Assembly (NCBI GenBank): GCA_019359535.1 | Contig: JAHHHE010000001.1 | Location: 35,040-99,039, forward strand | DNA length: 64,000 bases | Direction: 5' to 3' | Source of the DNA: Gloeocapsa sp. UFS-A4-WI-NPMV-4B04 | GTDB lineage: Bacteria; Cyanobacteriota; Cyanobacteriia; Cyanobacteriales; Chroococcidiopsidaceae | Part shown: positions 9,145-18,378 of the stretch, piece after piece | Position numbering within the stretch: position 1 is the first letter of the stretch | How the letters are laid out: every line of letters starts with the position of its first letter | Translations under genes and position numbers: made by a program | The notes under the pieces: generated by a model | Seen by the model: the letters and a program-made list of their open reading frames with translations, nothing else | What the model was told of the DNA's origin: nothing | Databases searched by the model: none

Positions 9145-12100
9145 TTACACCTTTTTGGAGTTTAAATTAGGTAATTCTTCCCTGGTTTCCTGCTCTGCTC
9201 CTTGCTCCAACTCTGCTAACATTTGTTCTAGTAGTTCGTTATCTGTCTGTTCAGCTAGCTTTTGGGCGATCGCCACAGCCAGATCAGCTACGGTGGGAGA
9301 ATCAAACAAGTAGCGTAGTGGTAACTCTACCTGGAATGCTTGGCGCAGTCGGGAAATTACCTGAGTTGCTAGTAGTGAATGTCCTCCTAACTCAAAAAAG
9401 TTGTCGTAAATACCCACTCGCTCTAAACTCAGGACTTCAGCCCAAATTCCGGCTATTACCTGCTCGACGTTGGTGCGCGGAGCAAAAAAACCTGCTAATG
9501 GCTGTACTTGATCTGGTGCTGGCAATTGCCACCGATCCACTTTGCCATTGGGATTTAAAGGTAAAGTCTTGAGGGTCACGACTGAAGGGATCATGTACTC
9601 CGGCAATTTCCTTTGCAAAAAACTCCGGATAGAATTAATATCTGGTGTTGCAACGCGACTCAGCACTAAATAAGCAACTAAGCGCTTGTCACCAGGCACA
9701 TCCTCACGAGCCACAACTACAGCTTGTTCTACATCTGAATGTTGCCTTAGCACCGCCTCAATTTCCCCTAGCTCGATGCGGAAACCACGAATTTTTACCT
9801 GATCATCAATTCGCCCGAGAAATTCAATGCAACCATCGCGCTGATACCGGGCTAAATCTCCAGTTTTGTAAAGACGCGCCCCCGCCTCCTGAGTGAAGGG
9901 GTTGGGAATAAATTTTGCTGCTGTCAGTTCTGGCTGATGCAGATAGCCTCGCGCTAGATTATCACCACCAATGTACAATTCGCCAGGTACACCAATTGGT
10001 ACGGGCTGTAGATGGGCATTTAGGATATAAATCTGAGTGTTAGCGATCGCCCGACCTAGTGGTATTGTCTCAGCAGTACACCCAGGCTCCACCTGATATG
10101 TAAGTACACCGACAGTTGCTTCTGTTGGTCCGTAATGATTGAGGATTTGGCAGTTAGCAGCAGATTTTTGTACCTTCTCGACTAAATTCCCAGGTGCAGA
10201 CTCGCCGCCCAATATCAGCCTTTGACGCGGCAAAATTGACTCCCAGTTGACAGATGCTAGTAAAGCCGCTAGGTGAGAAGGCACAATCTTCAGATAATCT
10301 ATGGGGTGGTAGCGACAATATTCTGCTAATGCGTCTGCATCAGTAGCTCGTTCTGCCGATATTATATGGAGACAGCCACCTGTACATAAAGAAGAGAAGA
10401 TCGCTGTATTACCCAAGTCGGCGGCGAAACTGGAAACTGTAGCGAAACTGGAACCAGAACGTAGATTCAATTTTGCTTGGATACCGTACAGATAATTACA
10501 AAGTTGTTGATGTTCAACAGCAACTCCTTTGGGGACACCAGTAGAGCCAGAGGTATAAATTACATAGGCTAGGTTTTTTGATGTTACCTGAATAGGCTTT
10601 TGCTGGCTATTTTGGGCAATGATTGTATCCCAGTCGTCTAGACACGCTATTTGAGCTATGTCTGCGTCAAAGCGATCGCGCAAATCCTGTTGCGTCAACA
10701 AAATTTTTGCCTGGGCATCCTGTAACATCAAAGTCAGGCGTTCTGTTGGCATTGCCGGATCTAGTGGTAGGTAAGCACCACCAGCTTTGAGAATGCCCAG
10801 CATTCCCACCACCATGTCCAGAGAGCGTTCAACACAAATACCTACAATTGTTTCTGGTTCGACTCCCGATGTTTGCAGGTAGTGAGCTAGTTGATTAGCA
10901 CGGGTGTTAAGTTCCTGGTAGGTTAGTTGCTGATTTTCAAACACAACAGCAATATTGTCCGGCGTATCAGCTGCTTGTTCTGCAAATAGTTGGTGAATGC
11001 ACTTATCTGATGGATAATCGGCTTGCGTCTGATTGAATTCAAATAACAGTTGATTGCGATCGCTAGACTTGAGTATTTCTAATTGACTAATGGCAGTTTC
11101 TGGATTAGCGATCGCACTTGCTAACAGTGTCTGAAACTGGCTAGATAAGTCTTTGATATCTTCGGTTTTATATAGCGCGGAATTATAGTAAATCTCGGCA
11201 ATTAAAGCATTCTTCTGCTGCCAGCAAGTTAATTTTAATTTGAATCGTTCAATACAAGAGTAGTGTTTGTAAATTTCAAAAGCTAGCCCCTCTTCACAAT
11301 ATTCTGGCAATTCCTCAAATTCAAAACAAAATTGATGCCAGGAGTCATCTATTTTAATACTTTCCTCACAGCTAAAGAATTCTTGCCATTCTCTAGCATC
11401 TTTTCTTGATTTACTGACTCTTTTGATTAGTTCTTTGAATGAAAAATATTTTTTTAGATAACAGTGTAGTGGTAAGTATTTTGTCAACAACCCTAAAGCT
11501 TGGTTTAATTCTTCATATTTCCTACCATCATCAGCCACGGCGATTATAATATCTTGTTGTTGCGTCAGTTTCCAGAGCAAAATCTGCCAACAGGCTAGTA
11601 AGATGTCGCAATTTTCTACATCATATTCTTGCCCTAACAAGTTAATCTCTTTGACTAAATCGTTAGAAATTTCTAGGGGTAATAACTGAGGCTGAAATTC
11701 TAAATCAAAGTTTTTAGCTTCACACCACAGATGTAAATTGGGTATGGCAGTTAAATTCTGCTGTTGCCAGTATTCTCGTCCTATTTCTGAATCTTCAAAC
11801 AGTTCATTTTGCCACTCAGCAATATCTGCATATTGTAGCGATCGCTCAGATATTTCTTTACCCTGTAAGCTAGCTGAGTACGAAATACTTATCTCTTTCA
11901 CTAATTGCTTAAGGGTTATACTATCTGCGAGCAGTGCAGATAAACCAAGTAATAATACATATTTTTTATGTGATAATTTAATAATGTTAATAATTAAACT
12001 TGAGTTATTTTCTAGGTAAAATGGCTGTTGTTTTATTGCATCAAAAATTAACTCAATCTTAGCTTCTTGTTCTTGAAGAGAAAAATCATTTAAATTATGT

Positions 12101-12360
12101 TCATCGATAGAAATTTCGTAGGTATCAGCTATCACTTGTAGCGGTATTGTCATTCCAGGTAGACAATGAAAGCTAGTGCGAAGAATCTCGTGCCGCTCAA
12201 CAACATTTTGTAATGCTTTTTTAAAAACATTTATATTCAGATTTCCGGCAATTAAAACCGCACACTGAACGCGATAGAAAGATATACTTTCGCCTTGTTG
12301 TAATAGCCAGAGATGCTTTTGTTGGGGTGATAGCCGAAACCCCTCAATGTGTTGTTGCAT
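9145..12360 (-). CDS. NRPS: interface domain - A (Asp-like) - T
   Basis: 1071 aa. N-terminal C-like domain lacks HHxxxDG (LLGLSALLADSITL). A-domain residues FAADLGNT / YLKIVPSHL / LILGGES / NHYGPTEATVG read D-L-T-K-I-G-H-V-G, close to the canonical Asp code DLTKVGHIG. T: FFELGGHSLLATQ. Confidence 0.93.
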   Translation of the reverse strand: MQQHIEGFRLSPQQKHLWLLQQGESISFYRVQCAVLIAGNLNINVFKKALQNVVERHEILRTSFHCLPGMTIPLQVIADTYEISIDEHNLNDFSLQEQEAKIELIFDAIKQQPFYLENNSSLIINIIKLSHKKYVLLLGLSALLADSITLKQLVKEISISYSASLQGKEISERSLQYADIAEWQNELFEDSEIGREYWQQQNLTAIPNLHLWCEAKNFDLEFQPQLLPLEISNDLVKEINLLGQEYDVENCDILLACWQILLWKLTQQQDIIIAVADDGRKYEELNQALGLLTKYLPLHCYLKKYFSFKELIKRVSKSRKDAREWQEFFSCEESIKIDDSWHQFCFEFEELPEYCEEGLAFEIYKHYSCIERFKLKLTCWQQKNALIAEIYYNSALYKTEDIKDLSSQFQTLLASAIANPETAISQLEILKSSDRNQLLFEFNQTQADYPSDKCIHQLFAEQAADTPDNIAVVFENQQLTYQELNTRANQLAHYLQTSGVEPETIVGICVERSLDMVVGMLGILKAGGAYLPLDPAMPTERLTLMLQDAQAKILLTQQDLRDRFDADIAQIACLDDWDTIIAQNSQQKPIQVTSKNLAYVIYTSGSTGVPKGVAVEHQQLCNYLYGIQAKLNLRSGSSFATVSSFAADLGNTAIFSSLCTGGCLHIISAERATDADALAEYCRYHPIDYLKIVPSHLAALLASVNWESILPRQRLILGGESAPGNLVEKVQKSAANCQILNHYGPTEATVGVLTYQVEPGCTAETIPLGRAIANTQIYILNAHLQPVPIGVPGELYIGGDNLARGYLHQPELTAAKFIPNPFTQEAGARLYKTGDLARYQRDGCIEFLGRIDDQVKIRGFRIELGEIEAVLRQHSDVEQAVVVAREDVPGDKRLVAYLVLSRVATPDINSIRSFLQRKLPEYMIPSVVTLKTLPLNPNGKVDRWQLPAPDQVQPLAGFFAPRTNVEQVIAGIWAEVLSLERVGIYDNFFELGGHSLLATQVISRLRQAFQVELPLRYLFDSPTVADLAVAIAQKLAEQTDNELLEQMLAELEQGAEQETREELPNLNSKKV
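11050..12360 (-). other. Interface domain (catalytically dead C-domain homologue), approximate bounds
   Basis: C-domain-like N-terminus (FRLSPQQKHLWLLQQ, VVERHEILRTSF) with SALLADS in place of HHxxxDG at about 11919-11955. Confidence 0.8.
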
Positions 12361-12578
12361 ATCTATAGAACCTTTTTTTATTAAATGTTTTAACTAAGAA
12401 AAACAGCAGGAAAGAAATGTATATCAATGCCTTTTGTGAAGACGAACATAAGAAAGTGAATTCATTGGTGGAGAAGATCGAAAAATCCATGCCGAGATTG
12501 CTTGGAATGAAGCGTAAAGCATCCTTATTGAAATCCCTAAATTTATCATCGATAATTCCTCCTTCTGCCTCTTGCCTC

Positions 12579-13616
12579 CTACCTTCTGTCTCCTTCATAC
12601 TGTTCAGCCATTCCCACTACAACTTTGCGCGAACCTTTAAACGGTGTACGTCCATGTGCAGCTAACATATTGTCTAGTAATAAAACATCTCCTTCTTGCC
12701 AAGGAAAGATAATTGTTTCTTGCTGATAGATTTGACGAATCTTGTCTAAAACAGCAGCTTCGATTGGAGAACCATCACCGTAATAAGCATTGCGGGGTAA
12801 ATCTGATTCTTGAAATTCAGCTAAAAGCTGCTGACGAACAGTTGGTTCTAAATTGGAAATGTGGAATAAATGAGCTTGATTAAACCAGACTTTTTCTGAT
12901 GTTTTAGGATGGGTAGCAACAGCTTGACAAACTTGGCTAGTTTTTAAGCGATCACCATGCCATTCAAACTCAATTTTGTTTTTATTGCAATAATATTCTA
13001 CATCAGATTTATTGTTTGTATTAAATACATTTTGCCAAGATAAATCTATTCCTCCACCAGAATTGCGCGTATACATTACTCCCTTTTGGATAAACTTTTC
13101 TTTAATTTCTGCGTCAAGAGATTCAAACACTTTACGACTATCAGCAATTGGTGTTTCTCCTCCCTGTTGAGCTTTCTTAATACAAAAAAAAGCAATTTTC
13201 ATTGACCAAGTACGAGAGTAGGACATCTCGTTATGTAATGGAATAAATTGATTAGCAGGATATTCCGTTGAAGTATAGATGTTACCACTTACGCGACTAC
13301 GCGGCGTTGAACGATAAGAATATTCCAGTAACTCCTCAGAAATTGCTTTGATGAATTGCTCAAATTCACTAACATCATTTACCTGAAATCCTCGAAAAAG
13401 TATGCCTCCATACTTCAATAACTGAGTTTCAATCAAAGCTCGATTATTTTTAGCCCAATTAATAAAATTTAATTGAGCTAAACTAGGTTGAATAACTAGG
13501 GGTAGTGTCTCAGGTTGTAAATATGATGTGTTAATCAATTCCTCGGCGGAGACACTGATAGCTTTACGACGCATAGAAGTAAAGCTCTTTGGCGGTTTGG
13601 CTTCTGTATTTGCCAT
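12579..13616 (-). CDS. Standalone TauD/TfdA-family (SyrP-like) Fe(II)/2OG-dependent beta-hydroxylase
   Basis: 345 aa; GGILFRGFQV, IPLHNEMSYS (HxE), QGGETPIADSRKV, LLLDNMLAAHGRTPFKGSRKVVVGM; homologous to the C-terminus of the 3446-9139 product. Confidence 0.9.
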   Translation of the reverse strand: MANTEAKPPKSFTSMRRKAISVSAEELINTSYLQPETLPLVIQPSLAQLNFINWAKNNRALIETQLLKYGGILFRGFQVNDVSEFEQFIKAISEELLEYSYRSTPRSRVSGNIYTSTEYPANQFIPLHNEMSYSRTWSMKIAFFCIKKAQQGGETPIADSRKVFESLDAEIKEKFIQKGVMYTRNSGGGIDLSWQNVFNTNNKSDVEYYCNKNKIEFEWHGDRLKTSQVCQAVATHPKTSEKVWFNQAHLFHISNLEPTVRQQLLAEFQESDLPRNAYYGDGSPIEAAVLDKIRQIYQQETIIFPWQEGDVLLLDNMLAAHGRTPFKGSRKVVVGMAEQYEGDRR

Positions 13617-13629
13617 ATTTAGACCTACC

Positions 13630-16600
13630 TTATAAATTTTTAATTGGTTTGCGCTCGATCTTCTTTAATTTCTGAAGATTAGATGTTTGAATTTCTCTTT
13701 TTTGGATAAGTTGTTGTTCTTTATCAATGTGGGAGAGAATTTCTGCTAGCTCGTTCAGCCTCATGTTGGGCTGCTTTGTAACATGGTGCAGGAGGGTTTC
13801 AAAATATCTGATTAATCGGGTAATAGCAGCCTTGTCTAACAGCTGTGTTTTATACTCAAACGTGCCTTCGATTCCCTCTGGACTTTCCCAGATATTAAGT
13901 AGCAAATCGTGTCGTACCGTATCAGTATCAATCTCAACTAAGCTAAGAGTTAGCCCTGGCAATTCCAAAGGAGGCATAGGAGCATTTTGTAGGACAAACC
14001 ACGCTTGGTACAATGGATTATGGCTCAGGTTTCTCTCTGGTTGTAGTTCCTCTACTAGCTTCTCAAAGGGCAAGTCTTGGTGAGCGTAGGCTGCTAAAGT
14101 AACTTGACGTGATCGCATCAATAATTCCTGAAAACTGGGATTACCAGACAAGTCGATGCGTAGCACTAAAGTATTAATAAAGAACCCCATCAGTCGTTCA
14201 ATTTCAACTTGAGTGCGATTAGCAATGGGTGAACCAACTCGGATGTCTTCTGTACCAGTGAAGTAATAGAGGGATGCTTGGAATGCCGCTAAGAGTGCCA
14301 TGAATAAAGTAACTCCTTGCTGGCGACACATCTGAGTAATTGCGGCGGTTAGTTCAAGTGAGAGTAAGAAAGATTGAGTTGCACCTTGATGAGTGGGAAC
14401 GGTTAAGCGTCTACTTGGTGTAGGAAATGTTAGTCGAGGACATTTGTTACTCAATTGCTGTTTCCAGTAATTCAGTTGAGTTTGGAGTACCTCCCCTTGC
14501 AGCCATTGGCGCTGCCAAACAGCGAAATCTGCATACTGGATACTCAGTTTAGGGAGTGGCGAAGGCTGTTGAGTAGAGAAAGCTGCATAGAGTGCTGCTA
14601 CTTCTTGAAGTAACACCCCCATTGACCAAGCATCGGAGATAATGTGGTGCATTGTCAGCAGAACGATGTGTTCTTCTGCTTGCAATCGCAGTAGAGTCAC
14701 TCGCAGCAACGGACAGCAGGTTAAATCAAAAGGTTGTAGAGCATCTTTTGTAGCCAGCCTTTGCACCTCAGCCTCGCGCTGTGCGGAATGCAAATGAGAC
14801 AAATCTATTAATGGTAATGTGATTAAGGAAGGTGCGATCGCCTGCATCGGTTGACCATCTACGGCGATAAAGCTCGTCCGCAAGGCTTCGTGACGCTCAA
14901 CCACTTCATTAAAGCTGCGGGTTAGCGCTTCCACATCGAGCTTACCTTGGAGACGCACTCCTTCCGGGATATTATAGGCATTTTCCGGCTCTAATTGGTC
15001 AAGGAACCACAATCGCTGTTGAGCAAAAGACAGAGGCAGTTCTCTATCCCGTGAAATTAGTACTAGGGGCGGAATCTCGAGCCCTTGTTTGGCACGACAA
15101 GCTGTTTCTATGCGTTCAGCCAAGCCAGCTACAGTAGGCGACTCAAATAAACAGTGCAAGGGCAATTCAACCTGGAAGGCTTCGCGGAGGCGGGAAATCA
15201 TCTGAGTTCCTAGCAGGGAGTGTCCCCCCAATTCAAAGAAGTTATCATGAATGCCTACTTGCTGAAGACTTAGAACCTGCTCCCAGAGGCGTGTCATAAT
15301 TTCCTCAACCGGAGCGCGCGGAGCAACAAAGCTTGCCAAGTCGCCTCTAGCGGTGTCAGGTGCTGGCAATGCCCGATAGTCAATTTTCCCATTAGGCGTT
15401 AGCGGTAGTGCCTCTAAAATTACAAAGGCAGAAGGCATCATATAGTTTGGTAACTTCTCCTTCAGGAAGTGGCGCAGTTCATTAATCGTGAGTAACTGCT
15501 TCGGTTGAGGAACTGTATAGGCTACCAAACGCTTATTTTCTGGTTCATCCTCCCGCAGCACAACCACACTCGCTTGTACTGCTGGGTATTGACTGAGAAC
15601 CGCCTCAATCTCTGCGAGTTCGATCCGGAACCCTCGAATCTTCACCTGTTGATCGCTCCGCCCAAGATACTCAATGTCTCCATTAAGCAAATAGCGAACT
15701 AAGTCGCCGGACTTATACAGACGCGCCCCTGGTTTGTTGCTATAGGGATTAGGGATGAACCGTTCTAGAGTTAGATCAGGGCGGTTGAGATAGCCGCGAG
15801 CTAAACCAGCACCACCGACATACATCTCGCCAGGAACCCCAATCGGCACAGGTTGCAAGTAGCGATCCAGCACATAGACTTGCAGATCAGGAATCGGACG
15901 ACCGATCGCACTGCCCGTACTGCTAAGGTCTGCGATCGCTAGGGGACGATAGGTGACATGAACAGTCGTTTCTGTGATCCCATACATATTGACTAATTGG
16001 GGAACCTGATCGCCGTGTCTCTCAAACCAAGGTCTTAAACTTTGGAGTTCCAAAGCTTCCCCACCAAAGATTACTAGGCGCAAGCTCAAGTTTTGCTGAC
16101 TGCCCAAAGATTCCTCTGTTTGGATAAGCTGGCGAAACGCGGAGGGAGTCTGGTTGAGAACTGTCACCCGCTCTTGGCAAAGCAAATTGTAGAAAGCTTC
16201 GGGTGAACGGCTGATCCAGTAAGGTACTACCACCAGCCGCCCACCATAGAGCAACGCACCCCAAAGTTCCCAGACGGAGAAGTCGAACGCATAGGAGTGG
16301 AAGAGTGTCCACACATCCTGTTCACTGAAGTGAAACCAGGATTGCGTCGCTGCCAAGAGACGCACAACATTGGCATGGCTGATTAATACGCCCTTGGGTT
16401 TGCCAGTAGAGCCGGAGGTGTAGATTACATAAGCCAAGTTAGCAGGAGAAACTTTTGGAGCAGGGTGAGATGCTTTCTTATCTTCCCAATCGCCATCTAG
16501 ACACACTACCTTAGCTTGATGTTCTGGCAAAACTGTGAGTAACTTTGACTGCATTAGCAGCACTGACACTTGGGAATCTGACAACATAAATGCCAAGCGC

Positions 16601-18378
16601 TCTTGGGGATAGGCTGGATCTAAAGGTACATAAGCCCCGCCCGCTTTGAGAATGCCCAGTATCCCTACTACCATATCTAGGGAGCGTTCCACACAGATGC
16701 CAACTAATACCTCTGGTGCTACACCGAGTGTTTGCAAGTGATGTGCTAGTTGATTTGCTCGTTGATTTAGTTCTCGGTAGGTAAGTTGTTGGTTTTCAAA
16801 TACTACGGCAACAGCATCCGGTGTCCGTTCTACTTGCGCCGCAAACAACTGATGGATACACAAATCAAGCCCTGGGTCATGAGTTATGATAACTTCTTCA
16901 TTCCCCCCTGCTCCCTGCTCCCTGCCTTCTCCATTCCACTCCCCTAACAATTGGCGTTGCTCTAAAGCACTCAGCAACGGTAAGTCCGAAATAGACTGTT
17001 GCGGATTTGCCACAATTCCTGACAACAAGTTACAGAAATGCTCCACCATCCGGCTAACCGTCGTGGCATCGAACAAATCTGTGTTGTACTCAAATAACCC
17101 TGCTAGTCCTAACTGATTTTCAGAGATATCTAGGCTCAAATCAAACTTCGCTGTCTGGTTTTCTGACTTTAGGAAACTGATAGCCAAACCTGGTAGCTGC
17201 AATTCGTCCATCGGTGTATTCTGGAAAACAAACGACACCTGGAATAGCGGGTTATGGCTTAAATCTCGCTCAGGTTGCAGTTTTTCCACCAGGTACTCAA
17301 AGGGCAAATCTTGATGGGCATAGGCTGATAAAGTACACTCGCGCACTCGCTCTAGCAGATCCCAAAAGCTAGGGTTGCCTTCCAGGCTAGTACGTAGCAC
17401 TAGGGTATTGACAAAATAGCCAATTAACCCTTCAGTCTCAGCGCGGTTACGATTGGCAATAGGGGAGCCTACCAAAATATCGTCCTGGGAGGTGTAGCGG
17501 TGCAGCAATATTTTGAACGCTGCTAGCAAAGTCATGAACAGAGTCACCCCTGCTTTTTTGCTTAGTGCCTTGAGCGCTGTAGTTAGATCGGTGGGTAGGG
17601 AAAAGGATTGCGTAGCACCTCGGAAGGTTTGAATTACAGGTCGGGGACGGTCTGTAGGCAACTGGAGTACGGGGGGGTTGCTACCGATCTGCTGCTGCCA
17701 GTAGGCTAGTTGTGCATCTAGTCTTTCTCCCTGTAGCCACTGCCGTTGCCAAACAGCGAAGTCGGCATACTGGATAGGTAGTTCTGGTAGCGGTGATAGT
17801 TTTCCCGTCGAGAAGGCTGTGTAAAGCGTTGCTACTTCCTGAATCAAAAGTGTGATTGACCAACCATCAGAGATGATGTGGTGCATCGTAAATAGCAGCA
17901 CGTACTCGGTATCACTTAACTGCAACAGAGTAGCTCGTAGCATTGGGCATTGAGTCAAATCAAACGGTTGCTGCGCTTCCTGCTTGGCTAGTCGTAGTAC
18001 CTCCTCATCCCGCTCAAATTCCGGAAATTTCTGCAAATTTACTAGCGGCAAAGCCAAAGTCAAGGTTGGGGTAATTAGCTGGACTGGCTGACCTTCTACT
18101 ACCCCAAAGCTAGTGCGTAAGGCTTCATGACGGCGCACGATTTCGTTGAGAGTTTGCTGTAGCGCCGCTATATTGAGCGTACCAGTAAGACTTACAGCAG
18201 TAGGAATGTTGTAGGAGGGAGTGTTTGGCTCTAATTGGTCAAGAAACCATAGTCGCTGCTGGGCAAAAGACAGAGGAAACAAGCGGGGCTGGCTAGCCTT
18301 TTTTTGTAATAACTCTGCCAGTAATGCCCGTTTTTGTTCTGCTGAAAGAACGGTGATATCTTTATGAGTATTGCTCAT
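13630..18378 (-). CDS. NRPS C-A(Thr-like)-T-C
   Basis: 1582 aa; C: MHHIISDGWS; A: AFDFSVWEL / VLNQTPSAF / VIFGGEAL / NMYGITETTVHV (reads D-F-W-N-I-G-M-V-H, Thr-type); T: FFELGGHSLLGTQ; second C: MHHIISDAWS. Start ATG overlaps upstream stop (ATGA at 18375-18378). Confidence 0.93.
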   Translation of the reverse strand: MSNTHKDITVLSAEQKRALLAELLQKKASQPRLFPLSFAQQRLWFLDQLEPNTPSYNIPTAVSLTGTLNIAALQQTLNEIVRRHEALRTSFGVVEGQPVQLITPTLTLALPLVNLQKFPEFERDEEVLRLAKQEAQQPFDLTQCPMLRATLLQLSDTEYVLLFTMHHIISDGWSITLLIQEVATLYTAFSTGKLSPLPELPIQYADFAVWQRQWLQGERLDAQLAYWQQQIGSNPPVLQLPTDRPRPVIQTFRGATQSFSLPTDLTTALKALSKKAGVTLFMTLLAAFKILLHRYTSQDDILVGSPIANRNRAETEGLIGYFVNTLVLRTSLEGNPSFWDLLERVRECTLSAYAHQDLPFEYLVEKLQPERDLSHNPLFQVSFVFQNTPMDELQLPGLAISFLKSENQTAKFDLSLDISENQLGLAGLFEYNTDLFDATTVSRMVEHFCNLLSGIVANPQQSISDLPLLSALEQRQLLGEWNGEGREQGAGGNEEVIITHDPGLDLCIHQLFAAQVERTPDAVAVVFENQQLTYRELNQRANQLAHHLQTLGVAPEVLVGICVERSLDMVVGILGILKAGGAYVPLDPAYPQERLAFMLSDSQVSVLLMQSKLLTVLPEHQAKVVCLDGDWEDKKASHPAPKVSPANLAYVIYTSGSTGKPKGVLISHANVVRLLAATQSWFHFSEQDVWTLFHSYAFDFSVWELWGALLYGGRLVVVPYWISRSPEAFYNLLCQERVTVLNQTPSAFRQLIQTEESLGSQQNLSLRLVIFGGEALELQSLRPWFERHGDQVPQLVNMYGITETTVHVTYRPLAIADLSSTGSAIGRPIPDLQVYVLDRYLQPVPIGVPGEMYVGGAGLARGYLNRPDLTLERFIPNPYSNKPGARLYKSGDLVRYLLNGDIEYLGRSDQQVKIRGFRIELAEIEAVLSQYPAVQASVVVLREDEPENKRLVAYTVPQPKQLLTINELRHFLKEKLPNYMMPSAFVILEALPLTPNGKIDYRALPAPDTARGDLASFVAPRAPVEEIMTRLWEQVLSLQQVGIHDNFFELGGHSLLGTQMISRLREAFQVELPLHCLFESPTVAGLAERIETACRAKQGLEIPPLVLISRDRELPLSFAQQRLWFLDQLEPENAYNIPEGVRLQGKLDVEALTRSFNEVVERHEALRTSFIAVDGQPMQAIAPSLITLPLIDLSHLHSAQREAEVQRLATKDALQPFDLTCCPLLRVTLLRLQAEEHIVLLTMHHIISDAWSMGVLLQEVAALYAAFSTQQPSPLPKLSIQYADFAVWQRQWLQGEVLQTQLNYWKQQLSNKCPRLTFPTPSRRLTVPTHQGATQSFLLSLELTAAITQMCRQQGVTLFMALLAAFQASLYYFTGTEDIRVGSPIANRTQVEIERLMGFFINTLVLRIDLSGNPSFQELLMRSRQVTLAAYAHQDLPFEKLVEELQPERNLSHNPLYQAWFVLQNAPMPPLELPGLTLSLVEIDTDTVRHDLLLNIWESPEGIEGTFEYKTQLLDKAAITRLIRYFETLLHHVTKQPNMRLNELAEILSHIDKEQQLIQKREIQTSNLQKLKKIERKPIKNL

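Noticed and set aside
12344-12665. Overlapping ORFs 12344-12598 (-) and 12417-12665 (+) in the gap between TauD and interface NRPS genes
   Set aside because: Opposing overlapping frames in a repeat-containing gap; no family motif or clear RBS.
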